Part shown: piece after piece, positions 40,681 through 50,164 of the stretch
Position numbering within the stretch: position 1 is the stretch's first letter
Layout: every line of letters begins with the position of its first letter
Assembly (NCBI GenBank): GCA_958296345.1
Contig: CATQIJ010000003.1
Coordinates: 1-64,000, forward strand
DNA from: an uncultured Rhizobiaceae bacterium
GTDB lineage: Bacteria > Pseudomonadota > Alphaproteobacteria > Rhizobiales > Rhizobiaceae
Reading direction: 5' to 3'
Length of the DNA: 64,000 nucleotides
Notes under the pieces: generated by a model
What the model was told of the DNA's origin: nothing
What the model saw: only the letters and a program-made list of their open reading frames with translations
The model's database searches: none
Program-made: the position numbers and the translations under genes

Positions 40681-41631
40681 TCAGGAATATTTACAGTTTT
40701 GCACTTTTTCTAACCAAAAATCACTTTTTGTCGCTACGAAATCGTAACCAACACGTGGATTGGTTTTTACCTCTGCAATTTCTTTTGATGTTGTTAGTTC
40801 TCGGCAGCCTTTTTCTTCTGATATAAAAACTCTCATTTTTAGATCGTTTAAGAAGTAATGACTGATCTCGTTTGATTTATCATTTCCGTGATCTTCATAA
40901 GAAACAAGTAAGTTGCCTTTTGCGAGTGTCGTTGCGCCTTTCATTGCATCAATCTCTACTCCTTCAACATCAAGCTTTAGGAAAATAGCACTTTTGTTTT
41001 GTTTCTTTAGCCAATTATCAAGGTCATCTAATGCTAGGGTTTCAACGTTCCCATCACCGCGATTGCCATCGTCATCTAAAATAGAACGTGCTTCGTGTTT
41101 GTCGCCATGAATGTTGACCATTTCACCGCTCTTAGAGAATATTGCATTGTGGCGAACCTCAAAACGATTATCATTTAAATTAGCATTTTGTTCTAAGATT
41201 TTGAATGTATTTGGATCAGCTTCAATAGCAATTGCTGGTTTGTTTCCGTATTCATCGCCTGTTACAATTGAGGACATATAGCCATAATTCGCACCGCAAT
41301 CGATGTAAGCATAGTCAACATCGCGCATTGCCATCAGAAAATCTTCTTCACCTTTCGTATATACATCATGAACAAGGCGCGCCCAATAACGATCGGCATA
41401 GGGGTATTCAAATACAGTGTCGCTGAACAAAACTGTGCGAACTGGTCGTTTGCTTGGTAGAAAAACACTAACCAGTCCAGCTGCTTTAGAAAACCCCACG
41501 TAGTTTATCGGTTTTGTCATCCAAGCAGCTGAGTTTAATGCAAACATACCTAATCGCTCAATTATGTTGGCGTTGCTTATAGAGCCTGATTTGAAATCAT
41601 GTAAAATATGAGAGTTTTGTGACATTAACAT
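40681..41631 (-). CDS. FkbM-family methyltransferase
   Basis: A 316-residue protein with an FkbM SAM-binding core: AYIDCGANYGYMSSIVTG, AIAIEADPNTFKILEQNANL, LDDLDNWLKKQNKSAIFLKLDVEG in separate strands, and VSYEDHGND. FkbM enzymes O-methylate sugars or small molecules, often in polysaccharide or lipid modification. Two ATGs compete (41631, and 41625 within MLMSQNS). The first sits in a strong hairpin (separate entry). Substrate unknown. Confidence 0.8.
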   Translation of the reverse strand: MLMSQNSHILHDFKSGSISNANIIERLGMFALNSAAWMTKPINYVGFSKAAGLVSVFLPSKRPVRTVLFSDTVFEYPYADRYWARLVHDVYTKGEEDFLMAMRDVDYAYIDCGANYGYMSSIVTGDEYGNKPAIAIEADPNTFKILEQNANLNDNRFEVRHNAIFSKSGEMVNIHGDKHEARSILDDDGNRGDGNVETLALDDLDNWLKKQNKSAIFLKLDVEGVEIDAMKGATTLAKGNLLVSYEDHGNDKSNEISHYFLNDLKMRVFISEEKGCRELTTSKEIAEVKTNPRVGYDFVATKSDFWLEKVQNCKYS

Positions 41632-41663
41632 TTTCCAGTTTTTTTACTCATAACTGGAAAATG
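41629..41663 (-). promoter_or_regulatory. 12-bp inverted repeat covering the FkbM gene start
   Basis: CATTTTCCAGTT (41629-41640) and AACTGGAAAATG (41652-41663) are perfect complements around an 11-nt loop. In the minus-strand mRNA the start codon lies at the 3' foot of the stem, so the hairpin could mask initiation. It could also be a DNA operator. Confidence 0.5.
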
Positions 41664-41717
41664 CTAATTAACACCTAAGAACTAGTTATAATAAAACATG
41701 TTCTTGTAAAGGATGGT

Positions 41718-42068
41718 TTATAGCTTTCTTGTAACTACTCTTTTTGAAGCTTTAAGCCTGTTTGTTGCAATGTTATTTGCTCGTATTTTTTCAAGTTCTT
41801 TTGCGGCATTTTCATGCATTGCTAGTTTTGATGCCCAGATGATGTCATCGCGGCTAACACCAATGTCTTTTAAGCTTTTTTCATCAAGTGACATTAAGCT
41901 TCTAAATGCATCGCGGTCAATTTTACGTTGGCGGCGCTGGGCGTAAGCCGTTTTCAGTTTTAAAAGAATACCGCTTAGGAAACCTGATAGCTTTTCTTGA
42001 ATTTGAATGTTTTGACGATTATCGCTGCCGCATTCATGTTGGTTTGAGCATGTTGTAATATCAGTCAT
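41718..42068 (-). CDS. DUF1127 domain protein (module L)
   Basis: A 116-residue protein. Its C-terminal half carries the DUF1127 core: RQRKIDRDAFRSLMSLDEKS followed by LKDIGVSRDDIIWASKL. The N-terminal part has Cys-rich TTCSNQHECGSDN. DUF1127 proteins are small basic proteins of alphaproteobacteria, linked in some species to RNA turnover or stress. It is divergent from the LysR gene at 42195. A similar pair lies in mirror image at 43085-44349. Confidence 0.8.
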   Translation of the reverse strand: MTDITTCSNQHECGSDNRQNIQIQEKLSGFLSGILLKLKTAYAQRRQRKIDRDAFRSLMSLDEKSLKDIGVSRDDIIWASKLAMHENAAKELEKIRANNIATNRLKASKRVVTRKL

Positions 42069-42194
42069 TTCAATCTCCTACTTATGGCGCCAAGCTTGGG
42101 AGGATTGGCTGCTGTCTAGACAATGATATATATCTATGCTTCAATCAAACGAATAGATTTCACGATAACTATCAAAAAAATTCAAAGATAGATT

Positions 42195-43088
42195 ATGAAC
42201 GTTTCTACCAATACTCAATTACCCTTACTTGAGCTTGATTTGCTGAAAACGCTTGTTGCGATTGCCGAGACTGGCAATTTTTCCTCTGCTGCAGAAACTG
42301 TTTTTCGAACACCTTCTGCTATTTCGATGCAAGTTAAGAAAATTGAGGAGTTGGTTGAACGTCCAGTATTTGTTCGCGATAGTCGGTCCGTATCACTTAC
42401 TCAAGATGGGCTTTTACTGCTTGAACATGCAAGGCGAGTTCTTGCGCTTAATAATGAGATGGTGGCGCGTTTTGTAACACCTGATATTGCTGGAGTAGTT
42501 CGGATGGGTGCGCCTGATGATGCGGCTGAACGGCTGCTACCTGAAATGTTGCGACGTTTTTCGCAAAGTCATCCTTGTGTAACTGTTGATGTGGTGGTTG
42601 AAGAATCTGTAATTTTGATAGACCAAGTTAAGAATTCAAAATTAGATTTAGCAATAATTACCTGTGATGCAGGGTTTGATGATGGACACTGTGCGGAAAT
42701 TTTACTGCGAGAGCGATTGGTTTGGGCAGGCCTTAAAGGTGGTGTTGCATCTGAAAAAACGCCTTTACCTGTTTCGGTTTGGGAAGAAGAGTGTATTTGG
42801 CGTGCTGTTGGACTTAGTAGTTTAGAACAAGAAGGTATTCAACACCGTATTGCTTTTCAAAGCGCTAATATTTCTGGTCAGAAAGCCGCTATTTTAGCTG
42901 ATCTTGCTATAGCGCCTATTCTGGTTTCGGCAATTGGTGGTGATATTGTTCAAGTTGCAAAACTAGCTAAACTCGCACCGCTGCCTGAATATGCCATGGG
43001 AATGATTATGGCTGATAAGCTTGCAAGCCCTGCTATGGCTGCAGCAGATCACTTACGTGCTTGTTTTGAGTTAGAACAGGCGGCTTAA
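42195..43088 (+). CDS. LysR-family regulator (module L)
   Basis: A 297-residue LTTR with an N-terminal winged helix (LLKTLVAIAETGNFSSAAET, SAISMQVKKIEELV) and a periplasmic-binding-like effector domain (GVVRMGAPDDAAERLLPEML). Its effector domain is clearly related to that of the LysR at 43085 (LDLAIITCDAGFDDG compared with LDLAIITYDESIEG). It is divergent from a DUF1127 gene, which it probably controls. Its stop overlaps the convergent LysR stop by 4 nt. Confidence 0.9.
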   Translation: MNVSTNTQLPLLELDLLKTLVAIAETGNFSSAAETVFRTPSAISMQVKKIEELVERPVFVRDSRSVSLTQDGLLLLEHARRVLALNNEMVARFVTPDIAGVVRMGAPDDAAERLLPEMLRRFSQSHPCVTVDVVVEESVILIDQVKNSKLDLAIITCDAGFDDGHCAEILLRERLVWAGLKGGVASEKTPLPVSVWEEECIWRAVGLSSLEQEGIQHRIAFQSANISGQKAAILADLAIAPILVSAIGGDIVQVAKLAKLAPLPEYAMGMIMADKLASPAMAAADHLRACFELEQAA

Positions 43089-43956
43089 TTTTTGCGATTA
43101 ATCGCTTTGAAATGGTTTCTTATGTGTTCTGCAGCAGCTTCGGCTGCCACATTGTTTTGAATGTATCCTACTTTTAATCCAAGCCCGTAATTTGGCAGTT
43201 TTGTTAAGTTTTGAAGGCCTGGTGCTAAAGTAATTTTCTCACCCAAATGAGATATTGGTAATGGGCCAACAGCTAAGTCAGCTTTAATCGCAGCTTTTCT
43301 ACCCGATATGTTTTCGCATTGCAGAATGATAGTGTATTCAATACCAGCGTCTTCTAAGTTTTTTATTGCTGGTTTATACCAAGACCAACTCTCTTCCCAC
43401 AGTGTAATCGGAAGTGGTCTTTTTTCCCAAGCAATACCGCTAGCGCTAGACGCCCAAACCTCAGGCTCACCCATAAGTTTTTCGGTAGAAGAAACACCTT
43501 CTATACTTTCATCATATGTTATGATTGCAAGATCTAGCGTTTTTGCTTCTACTGCCTTTAATAGTACTGGTGTTTGATTAACGATGATTGTTAATGCCAC
43601 GCTTGGATATTCATCATTAAAACGACGCAAGACTTGCATAGGAAAACGCTCGACTACGTCATCTGGTACGCCAAGCTTAACAGTGCCTTTTATGGGTGTC
43701 TTATCAAATTCTGCAAAAATATTTGATTCCAGCACTAGCATTCTTCTTGCGTGAGGAACTAGCAATTCACCGTCGTTTGTCAGTTTTGTTGTTCGTGCAT
43801 CTCGTATGAACAAGCTTTTACCCAGTTGGTCTTCTAATTTTTTTATTTGAACTGTTATCGCAGAAGGGCTTCTGGCAACAGCATTTGCAGCAGCAAGAAA
43901 GTTGCCATGATCTACGACGGCTAAAAAGTTTTCAGAAGTGTAAGTTCTATTGTCAT
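43085..43956 (-). pseudogene. LysR-family regulator (module R), one frameshift
   Basis: The open frame from 43813 lacks the DNA-binding domain. Upstream, ATG 43956 reads MTIELTLLKTF then hits TAG. Adding one A to the run at 43923-43927 gives LLKTFLAVVDHGNFLAAANA and SAITVQIKKLEDQLGKSLFI, in frame with the rest, for 290 residues. It is then a full LTTR paralogous to the convergent one. The single homopolymer lesion suggests it is really intact. It probably controls the divergent DUF1127 gene at 44071. Confidence 0.8.
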
Positions 43957-44070
43957 ATGATTTTTATTTATTCAATTATAAGTTCTTATATTTTCGTTTG
44001 ATTAAATCATTGTTCGTTGTCAAATTCAAGCCAGTACTTCTTACAAGTAAATTTTGAAAGGACGATGATT

Positions 44071-44349
44071 ATGTCTAACAACAAGCTTTCTGCTGCTAAG
44101 TCTCTAAATTACAATCAGGCATCACTTTCCGTGTTTGCAATATTAAAATCAATTTTTGGAAGGTGCAAAAAAGAGTCGCTTGAAAAAGCTAATAGGAAAG
44201 AGCTGATAGCTTTACTCAAATTAGATGATCATGAACTATTAGATATAGGATTGCGTAAATCGGACATTAAATTTGTCCAGAGTCTGCCTCTTAGTGTGAG
44301 TTCTGCAGATAAACTCAATGAAATTCGCTCGTGTTCAAAGTATCTATAG
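44071..44349 (+). CDS. DUF1127 domain protein (module R)
   Basis: From ATG 44071 (MSNNKLSAAK), or 44065 two codons earlier, with GAAAGGA upstream; about 92 residues. The core LEKANRKELIALLKLDDHEL then LDIGLRKSDIKFV is a divergent DUF1127 motif. It is divergent from the LysR at 43956, mirroring the 41718/42195 pair. The longer frame from 44017 has no RBS. Function unknown. Confidence 0.7.
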   Translation: MSNNKLSAAKSLNYNQASLSVFAILKSIFGRCKKESLEKANRKELIALLKLDDHELLDIGLRKSDIKFVQSLPLSVSSADKLNEIRSCSKYL

Positions 44350-44353
44350 TTTT

Positions 44354-46393
44354 TTATTCTCTAGAGCGTCTACGCCTTCTGCGTCCACCATCGGGATCAC
44401 CGCTACCATCATTGTCGGCGGTTTTTTCTGGAAGTTTAACTTGTTCACTTAACTTAGGGAAAGGCTCAATCTTGTTTGGCAGTGCCATGGCGTTTACGAA
44501 GTGATCTTGGAATTTTGATTCAAGTGCTGTTTCAATTTTTTCTATTTTGGTGACAGTTTCCTCAATTTCGCGACGGTAGCCACGATTTAGAAGTGCCATC
44601 TTCGCGCCATAGCCAGCAGCATTGCCCACAGCGTTTACTTTGTCTAAATCACAGTCTGGAATTAAACCGAGTACCATAGCGTATTTTGGGTCTATGAAGG
44701 TGCCGAATGCACCGGCAAATGAGATTGAATCGACTTGTTCGATTTCAAGTTTATCCATCAATAGTTTGATGCCAGCATAGAGAGCTGCTTTTGCAAGTTG
44801 GATTGCGCGCACATCTGTTTGTTTAATTGTATGAGTTTGTTCACCGCGCCAAAGCACATATGAGAAAGTGCGTCCATCTTCGATAATGCGATCTGATTTT
44901 TCTGCCAATTTCCCGTTTACAACGCCATCTTCAGTAATAATGCCTGCTAAAAACATTTCTGCTACAACTTCAATAATAGCTGAGCCACAAACGCCTGTTA
45001 CACCTATAGATTTTGCTGCTTCGTCAAAGCCTTCTTCGTCAGACCATTTATCAACGCCGATGATGCGGACTTTTGGTTCTAGCGTTTCTGGATCAATTCG
45101 TACACGCTCGATTGCGCCTGGTGCTGCGCGTTGTCCGCACGAGATTTCTGCGCCTTCAAAAGCCGGACCAGTAGGTGAGGAGGCTGCAACAGTGCGATGG
45201 GAGTTGCCCAAAACGATTTCTGCATTTGTTCCCACGTCGACTACCAGCATTTGGCTTTCTTGTCTGTGTGGACCTTCGCACAGTGTTACTGCAGCCGCAT
45301 CAGCACCTACGTGACCTGCAATACAAGGCAGAATATAAACGCGTGCGCCTTTGTTGGTGACAAGATCAAGATCCGTTGCCCAAGTATGAACTGCACCAGA
45401 TACGGCTAGAGCAAAGGGCGCGCCGCCAAGTTCTGTTGGGTCAATCCCTAAGAACAAGTGGTGCATGATTGGGTTGCCGACAAAGACAAGATCAAGAATG
45501 TCGGTTGGTTCTACATTTGCTTCTGTGCAGACATTTTCGATTAAACCGTTAAGTGCAACGCGAACAGCAGTAGTCATGCCTTCGCGGCCTTCTGGGTTCA
45601 TCATCACATATGAGACACGGCTCATAAGGTCCTCACCAAACCTAATTTGCGGGTTTGGCGCGCCAGATGATGCAATTGTATTACCTGATAGTAACGAGAC
45701 CAGATGCATAGCTATGGTAGTTGAACCAATATCACAGGCAATGCCATAAGCTTCGTTTTTTAAGCCAGGGTAAAGTGTAATAATTGAAGGACGAGCTGTC
45801 TCCATATCTTTATGAATGACGGCTGTGACTTTCCAGTCACCCTTACGCAAGATTGATTGAACTTGAGGCATGAGGTGGCTGTCGACCATTAAGTCTTCCC
45901 AGCCCCAGTCTTCTTGTAGTGATATCTTTAAGCGGTCTAAATCGCCCAAAGGTTTGTGCATGTCTGGCTCTTCAACTTCAACATAACAAAGCTGAAGGGC
46001 AGGGTTGCGCTCTATGATACGGCCATCATCTACCTTGCGGACAACAGCTGCATTGATTTGCCCGTCTTGCGGGATATCAACAACCAAGTCACCTTCAATG
46101 TAAGCAGAACAAGAAAGCCTGCGGCCTTCTTTTAAATCGCGCTTTTCAGCATAGCGTTTCTCTTTTGGTCCAAAAGGCGAGATGTGATCGTTAGAAGAAG
46201 TAATACCGTGTTTTGCAAAGTTACCTTCTTGAATATCAATCTGGCAACGCCCACAAATTCCGCGCCCACCACAAACAGATTCGACATAAACCCCAAGCTC
46301 TCGCGCCGCATCAATAACAGGCGTTCCCTTAGCAAAGCGTCCACGTTTACCAGAGGGCATGAAGAGTACGAGGTGGTCTTGGGTATTAGTCAT
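44354..46393 (-). CDS. RACo-type reductive activator of corrinoid proteins (ferredoxin-ASKHA, DUF4445)
   Basis: A 679-residue protein. The N-terminal 2Fe-2S ferredoxin domain has VESVCGGRGICGRC and a fourth Cys in RRLSCSAYIEGD. The C-terminal ASKHA/DUF4445 domain has GIACDIGSTTIAMHLVSL, LVFVGNPIMHHLFLG, MLVVDVGTNAEIVLG and SISFAGAFGTFIDP. Such proteins use ATP to reduce the inactive Co(II) of corrinoid proteins back to Co(I). Aerobic cells would need this often. The tail is Arg-rich (DPDGGRRRRRRSRE). Its likely client is the corrinoid protein at 54779. Confidence 0.9.
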   Translation of the reverse strand: MTNTQDHLVLFMPSGKRGRFAKGTPVIDAARELGVYVESVCGGRGICGRCQIDIQEGNFAKHGITSSNDHISPFGPKEKRYAEKRDLKEGRRLSCSAYIEGDLVVDIPQDGQINAAVVRKVDDGRIIERNPALQLCYVEVEEPDMHKPLGDLDRLKISLQEDWGWEDLMVDSHLMPQVQSILRKGDWKVTAVIHKDMETARPSIITLYPGLKNEAYGIACDIGSTTIAMHLVSLLSGNTIASSGAPNPQIRFGEDLMSRVSYVMMNPEGREGMTTAVRVALNGLIENVCTEANVEPTDILDLVFVGNPIMHHLFLGIDPTELGGAPFALAVSGAVHTWATDLDLVTNKGARVYILPCIAGHVGADAAAVTLCEGPHRQESQMLVVDVGTNAEIVLGNSHRTVAASSPTGPAFEGAEISCGQRAAPGAIERVRIDPETLEPKVRIIGVDKWSDEEGFDEAAKSIGVTGVCGSAIIEVVAEMFLAGIITEDGVVNGKLAEKSDRIIEDGRTFSYVLWRGEQTHTIKQTDVRAIQLAKAALYAGIKLLMDKLEIEQVDSISFAGAFGTFIDPKYAMVLGLIPDCDLDKVNAVGNAAGYGAKMALLNRGYRREIEETVTKIEKIETALESKFQDHFVNAMALPNKIEPFPKLSEQVKLPEKTADNDGSGDPDGGRRRRRRSRE

Positions 46394-46460
46394 GCTATGT
46401 TCCTGTGATTATTATGGAAATTTAGCGGGAAAGTTTTAAAAAGCTATCCTTTTTGCGGCA

Positions 46461-47701
46461 CTATTTCACGAATTTTAAAATTTGTTTTTGAAATACTTCA
46501 AGCGATGCTTCACTGCCGCTTCCAGCGGCTAGTGGCCCAACTTCATATTCCTGCGAATTTAGCGATCTCTGCATCTTTTCGCATACCCATATATCCTCCG
46601 TTTGAAAGTCACCTGTTTCCAGCGGGGCTTGCGTCCAGTTTTTTGAGAGTATCTCACCAGATGGCTTGTCATATCCAGGGGCATGTTTAGGGCTCCCTCC
46701 ATATCAAACCAGCTACTAGGTACCCAGGTACGTGCGCGAAGTATAGTTTCATCAGGTGAGATAGGTTCCATATGCGAGATGGTTAGAGACCATTTACTTG
46801 GTGTTACTATCGTTGTTGGAAAGAGCATGTAAACACCGCCATATCCTGGTTGTTCAGCTCCTGGAATTTCCTTTGCGCCACCCATTTTTGCTACTTGTTC
46901 TTCAACAAAAACAGGAATGCGGTTTCGAATTTCATCGCGTTCTGTTGAATACCAAACCATGTTTAGGCCATGGATATCCCACTCATTTTTTTCGGGTTTT
47001 GGTCCACCAAGTGTATTTTCATGCAAATAGACAAGATGATATCCGTCAATTGCATTTTCATAAAAGACTTTCCAATTGCACTTAATACGATAGACGAACT
47101 CTTTACCTGCCTTGAGCTTGTTTTCAGTAATTTTATGAGGCCATTCAGCACCGTGCAATGGTGAAATCCAGTCCTCAAATGAAAGCTCAGGATTTGGGGA
47201 AGGATTAATGAAAACCATCTCTTTGAAAATGCCGATTGAAGCTTCTTTCAACCCTAGGTTTGGCTTGTCTATTTCCTTGAAATGATCTGCGTTGGGTAGA
47301 TCACGTAATCGCCCATCTAACATATAGGTCCAGCGATGGTATGGGCATACGATTGTTTTTCCTACATTGCCTTTGCCTTCAAGGAGTTCAGTGCCGCGAT
47401 GGCGACAAAGGTTATGATAGGCGCGTAATATATTATTTGCATCGCGGATAATGGCAATAGGAAAATTACCGATTTTCAGTGTTTGGAAATCACCTGCTTG
47501 CGGCAAGTCAAATTCCATGCACCCAAATCGCCAGGTTTTGGCGAAGAGATTTTCTTGCTCTCGTCTTAGCCATTCTTGAGAAGTGTAGGCTTCTTTGGGT
47601 AACTGTTGTCTGGGATTGTCACTAAACTTATATGGCAAGAGATTTATCCAAAATTTGGGTAAAGTTGAATTCCAAATATGGTGTAGATTCCAACTCGCCA
47701 C
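46461..47701 (-). CDS. Rieske oxygenase alpha subunit, C-terminus frameshifted
   Basis: N-terminal Rieske centre: NLCRHRGTELLEG and VCPYHRWTYMLDGRL. Iron site: FYENAIDGYHLVYLHENT. The open frame ends at 46559 in an implausible basic tail. One extra A opposite the T run at 46639-46644 restores APLETGDFQTEDIWVCEKMQ, the usual end of this family, and a stop at 46461-46463 (413 residues). The annotated first residues overlap the upstream membrane gene; an internal start near the LLPYKFSDNPRQQLP segment is possible. It lies between the RACo and methyl-THF methyltransferase genes, so oxidative demethylation of a quaternary amine is plausible. Confidence 0.8.
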
Positions 47702-47923
47702 AAGAGGTCATAAGCAAAATACCAAACACCAAAAACGAGCCACATTATGTTAATAGCCCAGAAAAGCGTTGGAGATTGCTGCCTTGAAACTGGCGTGAGA
47801 AGAATAGTGGCAGGGCTCCATAACCCTTGTGCTGCCCAGAATATGAAATAATATTCCCCAAACCCAATAGGCGCTATAGAAAGTGGCAATTGCAAGAATA
47901 ATAAGGACAAGCCAATTAATCAT
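47644..47923 (-). pseudogene. small three-helix membrane protein, one frameshift
   Basis: ATG 47923 (MINWLVLIILAIATFYSAYW) has an AAGGA ribosome binding site. Removing one A from AAA at 47846-47848 joins it to the frame with FWAAQGLWSPATILLTPVSR, TLFWAINIMWLVFGVWYFAY and a stop at 47644, giving 92 residues with about three hydrophobic helices. It overlaps the Rieske gene start by about 58 nt and is probably cotranscribed. No family recognised. It could anchor or serve the oxygenase. Confidence 0.5.
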
Positions 47924-47947
47924 TATCTTGTCCTTTTATAATAGTGG

Positions 47948-49024
47948 TTATCCTCTAGAACGCCCACGTCCAGCACGACGACCTCTTGCGCCGCCTGGGG
48001 CTGCGTTTGGGCCTCTGTTGAATGCAATCCATGCAGCGCCGCCATCATCTTGATCTAGAAGGAAGTTTGCAGCGCGGATGGCTTCCATTTCTTTGCCTGC
48101 GCGTGGTTTTGTTGAGCCCATACCGAATAGTTTTACGAATGTTTCATCGTCCATGTCTTCTGGAAGAATGACGCCTGCTGCTTCGATCAGCGCTTTTTTC
48201 TCTGCGATTTTCTTTGGTCCAGTTGGTAGAGCGACCGGGTTCATGATGGCACTGGTCATGCCTGCGGCATAAGCCATTGGCAAGAATGCGTTGTTAATGC
48301 CGTGACGGTTTGGAAGGCCGAATGAAATGTTGGATGCGCCACAGGTTGTGTTGACGCCAAGCTCCTCACGAAGGCGGCGCACCAATGTGAATACCTGGTG
48401 GCCGGCAGTTGCCATTGCACCAATTGGCATAACCAATGGGTCAACCACAATGTCATGCGGCTTGATGCCAAAATCTGCTGCACGTTGTACGATCTTTTTT
48501 GCAACTTCAAAACGTACGTCGGGATCTTCTGAAATACCTGTGTCGTCGTTTGAAATGGCAACGACTGGTACATCGTATTTTTTAACAAGCGGTAGAACCA
48601 GCTCCATACGTTCTTCTTCACCGGTAACAGAATTTAGGAGAGGGCGGCCTTTGGCGGCTTTTAAGCCATTTTCTAATGCGCCCGGCACTGATGAATCAAT
48701 ACATAGTGGGCAGTCAGTTACGGCTTGAACTGTTTTTATAAGTTGTTCCATCAATATTGGTTCAACAAAGTTATTATCCGCATAGCGTTTGTCTGCGGCC
48801 ATTTTGCCAGAGAAAACTGCGCCTGAGTTAATGTCAAGGATTGTTGCGCCTGCTTCGACTTGAGCGATAGCATCTGATTCTACTCTTGAAAAATCGCCAT
48901 CTTCTAATTCTTGGTTCAGAATTTTGCGGCCTGTTGGGTTGATGCGCTCACCAATTACGGCGAATGGTTGGTCGAAACCAATGATAACTTCTTTAGTTTC
49001 TGATGCGACGATTGTATGTGTCAT
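47948..49024 (-). CDS. methyltetrahydrofolate:corrinoid-protein methyltransferase (pterin-binding)
   Basis: A 358-residue TIM-barrel pterin-binding enzyme (AcsE/MtvA/MtgA type): FAVIGERINPTGRK, GATILDINSGAVFSG, CPLCIDSSVPGALENGLK, VVAISNDDTGIS and NTTCGASNISFGLPNRHG. It exchanges methyl groups between methyl-Co(III) corrinoid protein and tetrahydrofolate, the outlet of the MttB/corrinoid pair here. The family is usually about 265-300 aa; the extra length is an insertion plus an RG-rich tail (GGARGRRAGRGRSRG). It is divergent from metF with a shared palindrome between. Confidence 0.9.
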   Translation of the reverse strand: MTHTIVASETKEVIIGFDQPFAVIGERINPTGRKILNQELEDGDFSRVESDAIAQVEAGATILDINSGAVFSGKMAADKRYADNNFVEPILMEQLIKTVQAVTDCPLCIDSSVPGALENGLKAAKGRPLLNSVTGEEERMELVLPLVKKYDVPVVAISNDDTGISEDPDVRFEVAKKIVQRAADFGIKPHDIVVDPLVMPIGAMATAGHQVFTLVRRLREELGVNTTCGASNISFGLPNRHGINNAFLPMAYAAGMTSAIMNPVALPTGPKKIAEKKALIEAAGVILPEDMDDETFVKLFGMGSTKPRAGKEMEAIRAANFLLDQDDGGAAWIAFNRGPNAAPGGARGRRAGRGRSRG

Positions 49025-49199
49025 TTGCGTTGCCTTGCAATGGTAGTGAGACTCAACTCAACTTGGTTTTCTATTCATTTAACTCATGCACTTTTGTGCA
49101 AAATTCCAATCTTATTCCAGCGACAATGCCTGCCGTTTTTACGACTTGAACTTTGAGAGCGTGGAGAAGGGAATAGCTATTAGTTTGTATAAAATCAAG

Positions 49200-49219
49200 A
49201 TATAAAGATATATTTATAT
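49200..49219. promoter_or_regulatory. candidate SahR-type operator upstream of metF
   Basis: ATATAAAGATATATTTATAT is a near-perfect palindrome (8 of 9 arm pairs) about 60-80 bp before the metF start and in the divergent region with the methyl-THF methyltransferase. It is nearly identical to the site before bmt at 61586. It resembles the ArsR-family SahR motif as I remember it. Confidence 0.5.
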
Positions 49220-49279
49220 TATTGTTTATATTTGCAATTTACCATGCTAATAACCCTAAAAGCCCCAAAGGAGATGAAG

Positions 49280-50134
49280 ATGGCACATGTGAGTTTTGAA
49301 TATTTTCCAGGTCGTTCAGACAAAGCGAAAAATCAATTAGAAGAAACAGTCTCAATTTTGGCAGAATACCAACCAAAGTTTCAAAGCGTAACTTACGGAG
49401 CAGGGGGCAGTGATAAGCAAGGTTCTTTTGATGCTGCTGTCGCCATGCAGAATTCTAGCGGAATTCCAACTGCTAGCCATCTTACTTACACGGGCGCAAG
49501 CAAAGAAGAGGTTCAGGAGTTTGCTGATAAGCTTTGGCAAGCTGAAATTACACGTATTGTTGCACTTAGAGGTGATCCACGAGAAGGCCTTGATGTTCAC
49601 ACATTTTCTGACACACCAGAGTTTGTTGCTGCACTTAAAGATTGCCATCCTTTTGAAATTGCAGTTGCGTGCTATCCTGAAATTCATCCAAAAGTTGGCT
49701 CATTGAAAGAGGACTTGGCTGTCTTAAAAGCAAAACAAGATGCTGGCGCATCAATTGCGATTACGCAGTTCTTTTTTGACAACTCGAAGTTTTATGAATT
49801 CGTATCACATGCCAGAGAGGCCGGAATAACTATTCCTATCGTTCCCGGGGTTTTGCCAATTTATAATTTTGTTAGGGTTTGTGAAATGGCCGAAGCTTGC
49901 GGCACGCATATTCCAGATTATATTTATGAGGCATTTTCAAGTGGTGCTGTTTGCGGTTCTACTGAATTAGAAATTGCTTCAGAACTTTTAAAATCACAGG
50001 TGTATGATCTTGCTTATGCGGGATATGAATCAGTTCATATCTACACGCTAAACCGTGTTCCATTAGCAAAAATTGCTAGTGAAGCGTTTTTGAAAGCACA
50101 CGATGATTTGTCAGAAAAACGTAAGGTAGCTTAA
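49280..50134 (+). CDS. metF: methylenetetrahydrofolate reductase
   Basis: ATG 49280 (MAHVSFEYFPGRSDKA) follows AAAGGAGATGAAG, a strong RBS, giving 284 residues. Family features are SVTYGAGGSDKQGSFDAA, the FAD contact IVALRGDPREGLD, and SIAITQFFFDNSKFYEF. It interconverts 5,10-methylene-THF and 5-methyl-THF. Here it could run in the oxidative direction for methyl groups released by demethylation, or supply methionine synthesis. A second MetF-family gene lies at 51512. A SahR-like palindrome precedes it. Confidence 0.9.
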   Translation: MAHVSFEYFPGRSDKAKNQLEETVSILAEYQPKFQSVTYGAGGSDKQGSFDAAVAMQNSSGIPTASHLTYTGASKEEVQEFADKLWQAEITRIVALRGDPREGLDVHTFSDTPEFVAALKDCHPFEIAVACYPEIHPKVGSLKEDLAVLKAKQDAGASIAITQFFFDNSKFYEFVSHAREAGITIPIVPGVLPIYNFVRVCEMAEACGTHIPDYIYEAFSSGAVCGSTELEIASELLKSQVYDLAYAGYESVHIYTLNRVPLAKIASEAFLKAHDDLSEKRKVA

Positions 50135-50164
50135 AGAAATTCTTCTTAAACTACCTTATGTTGA

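Noticed and set aside
46559-46640. Basic C-terminal tail of the second Rieske protein as a genuine Arg/Lys-rich extension
   Set aside because: It is a frameshift product; the other frame encodes the family's normal C-terminus, so I did not count it among the RG tails.
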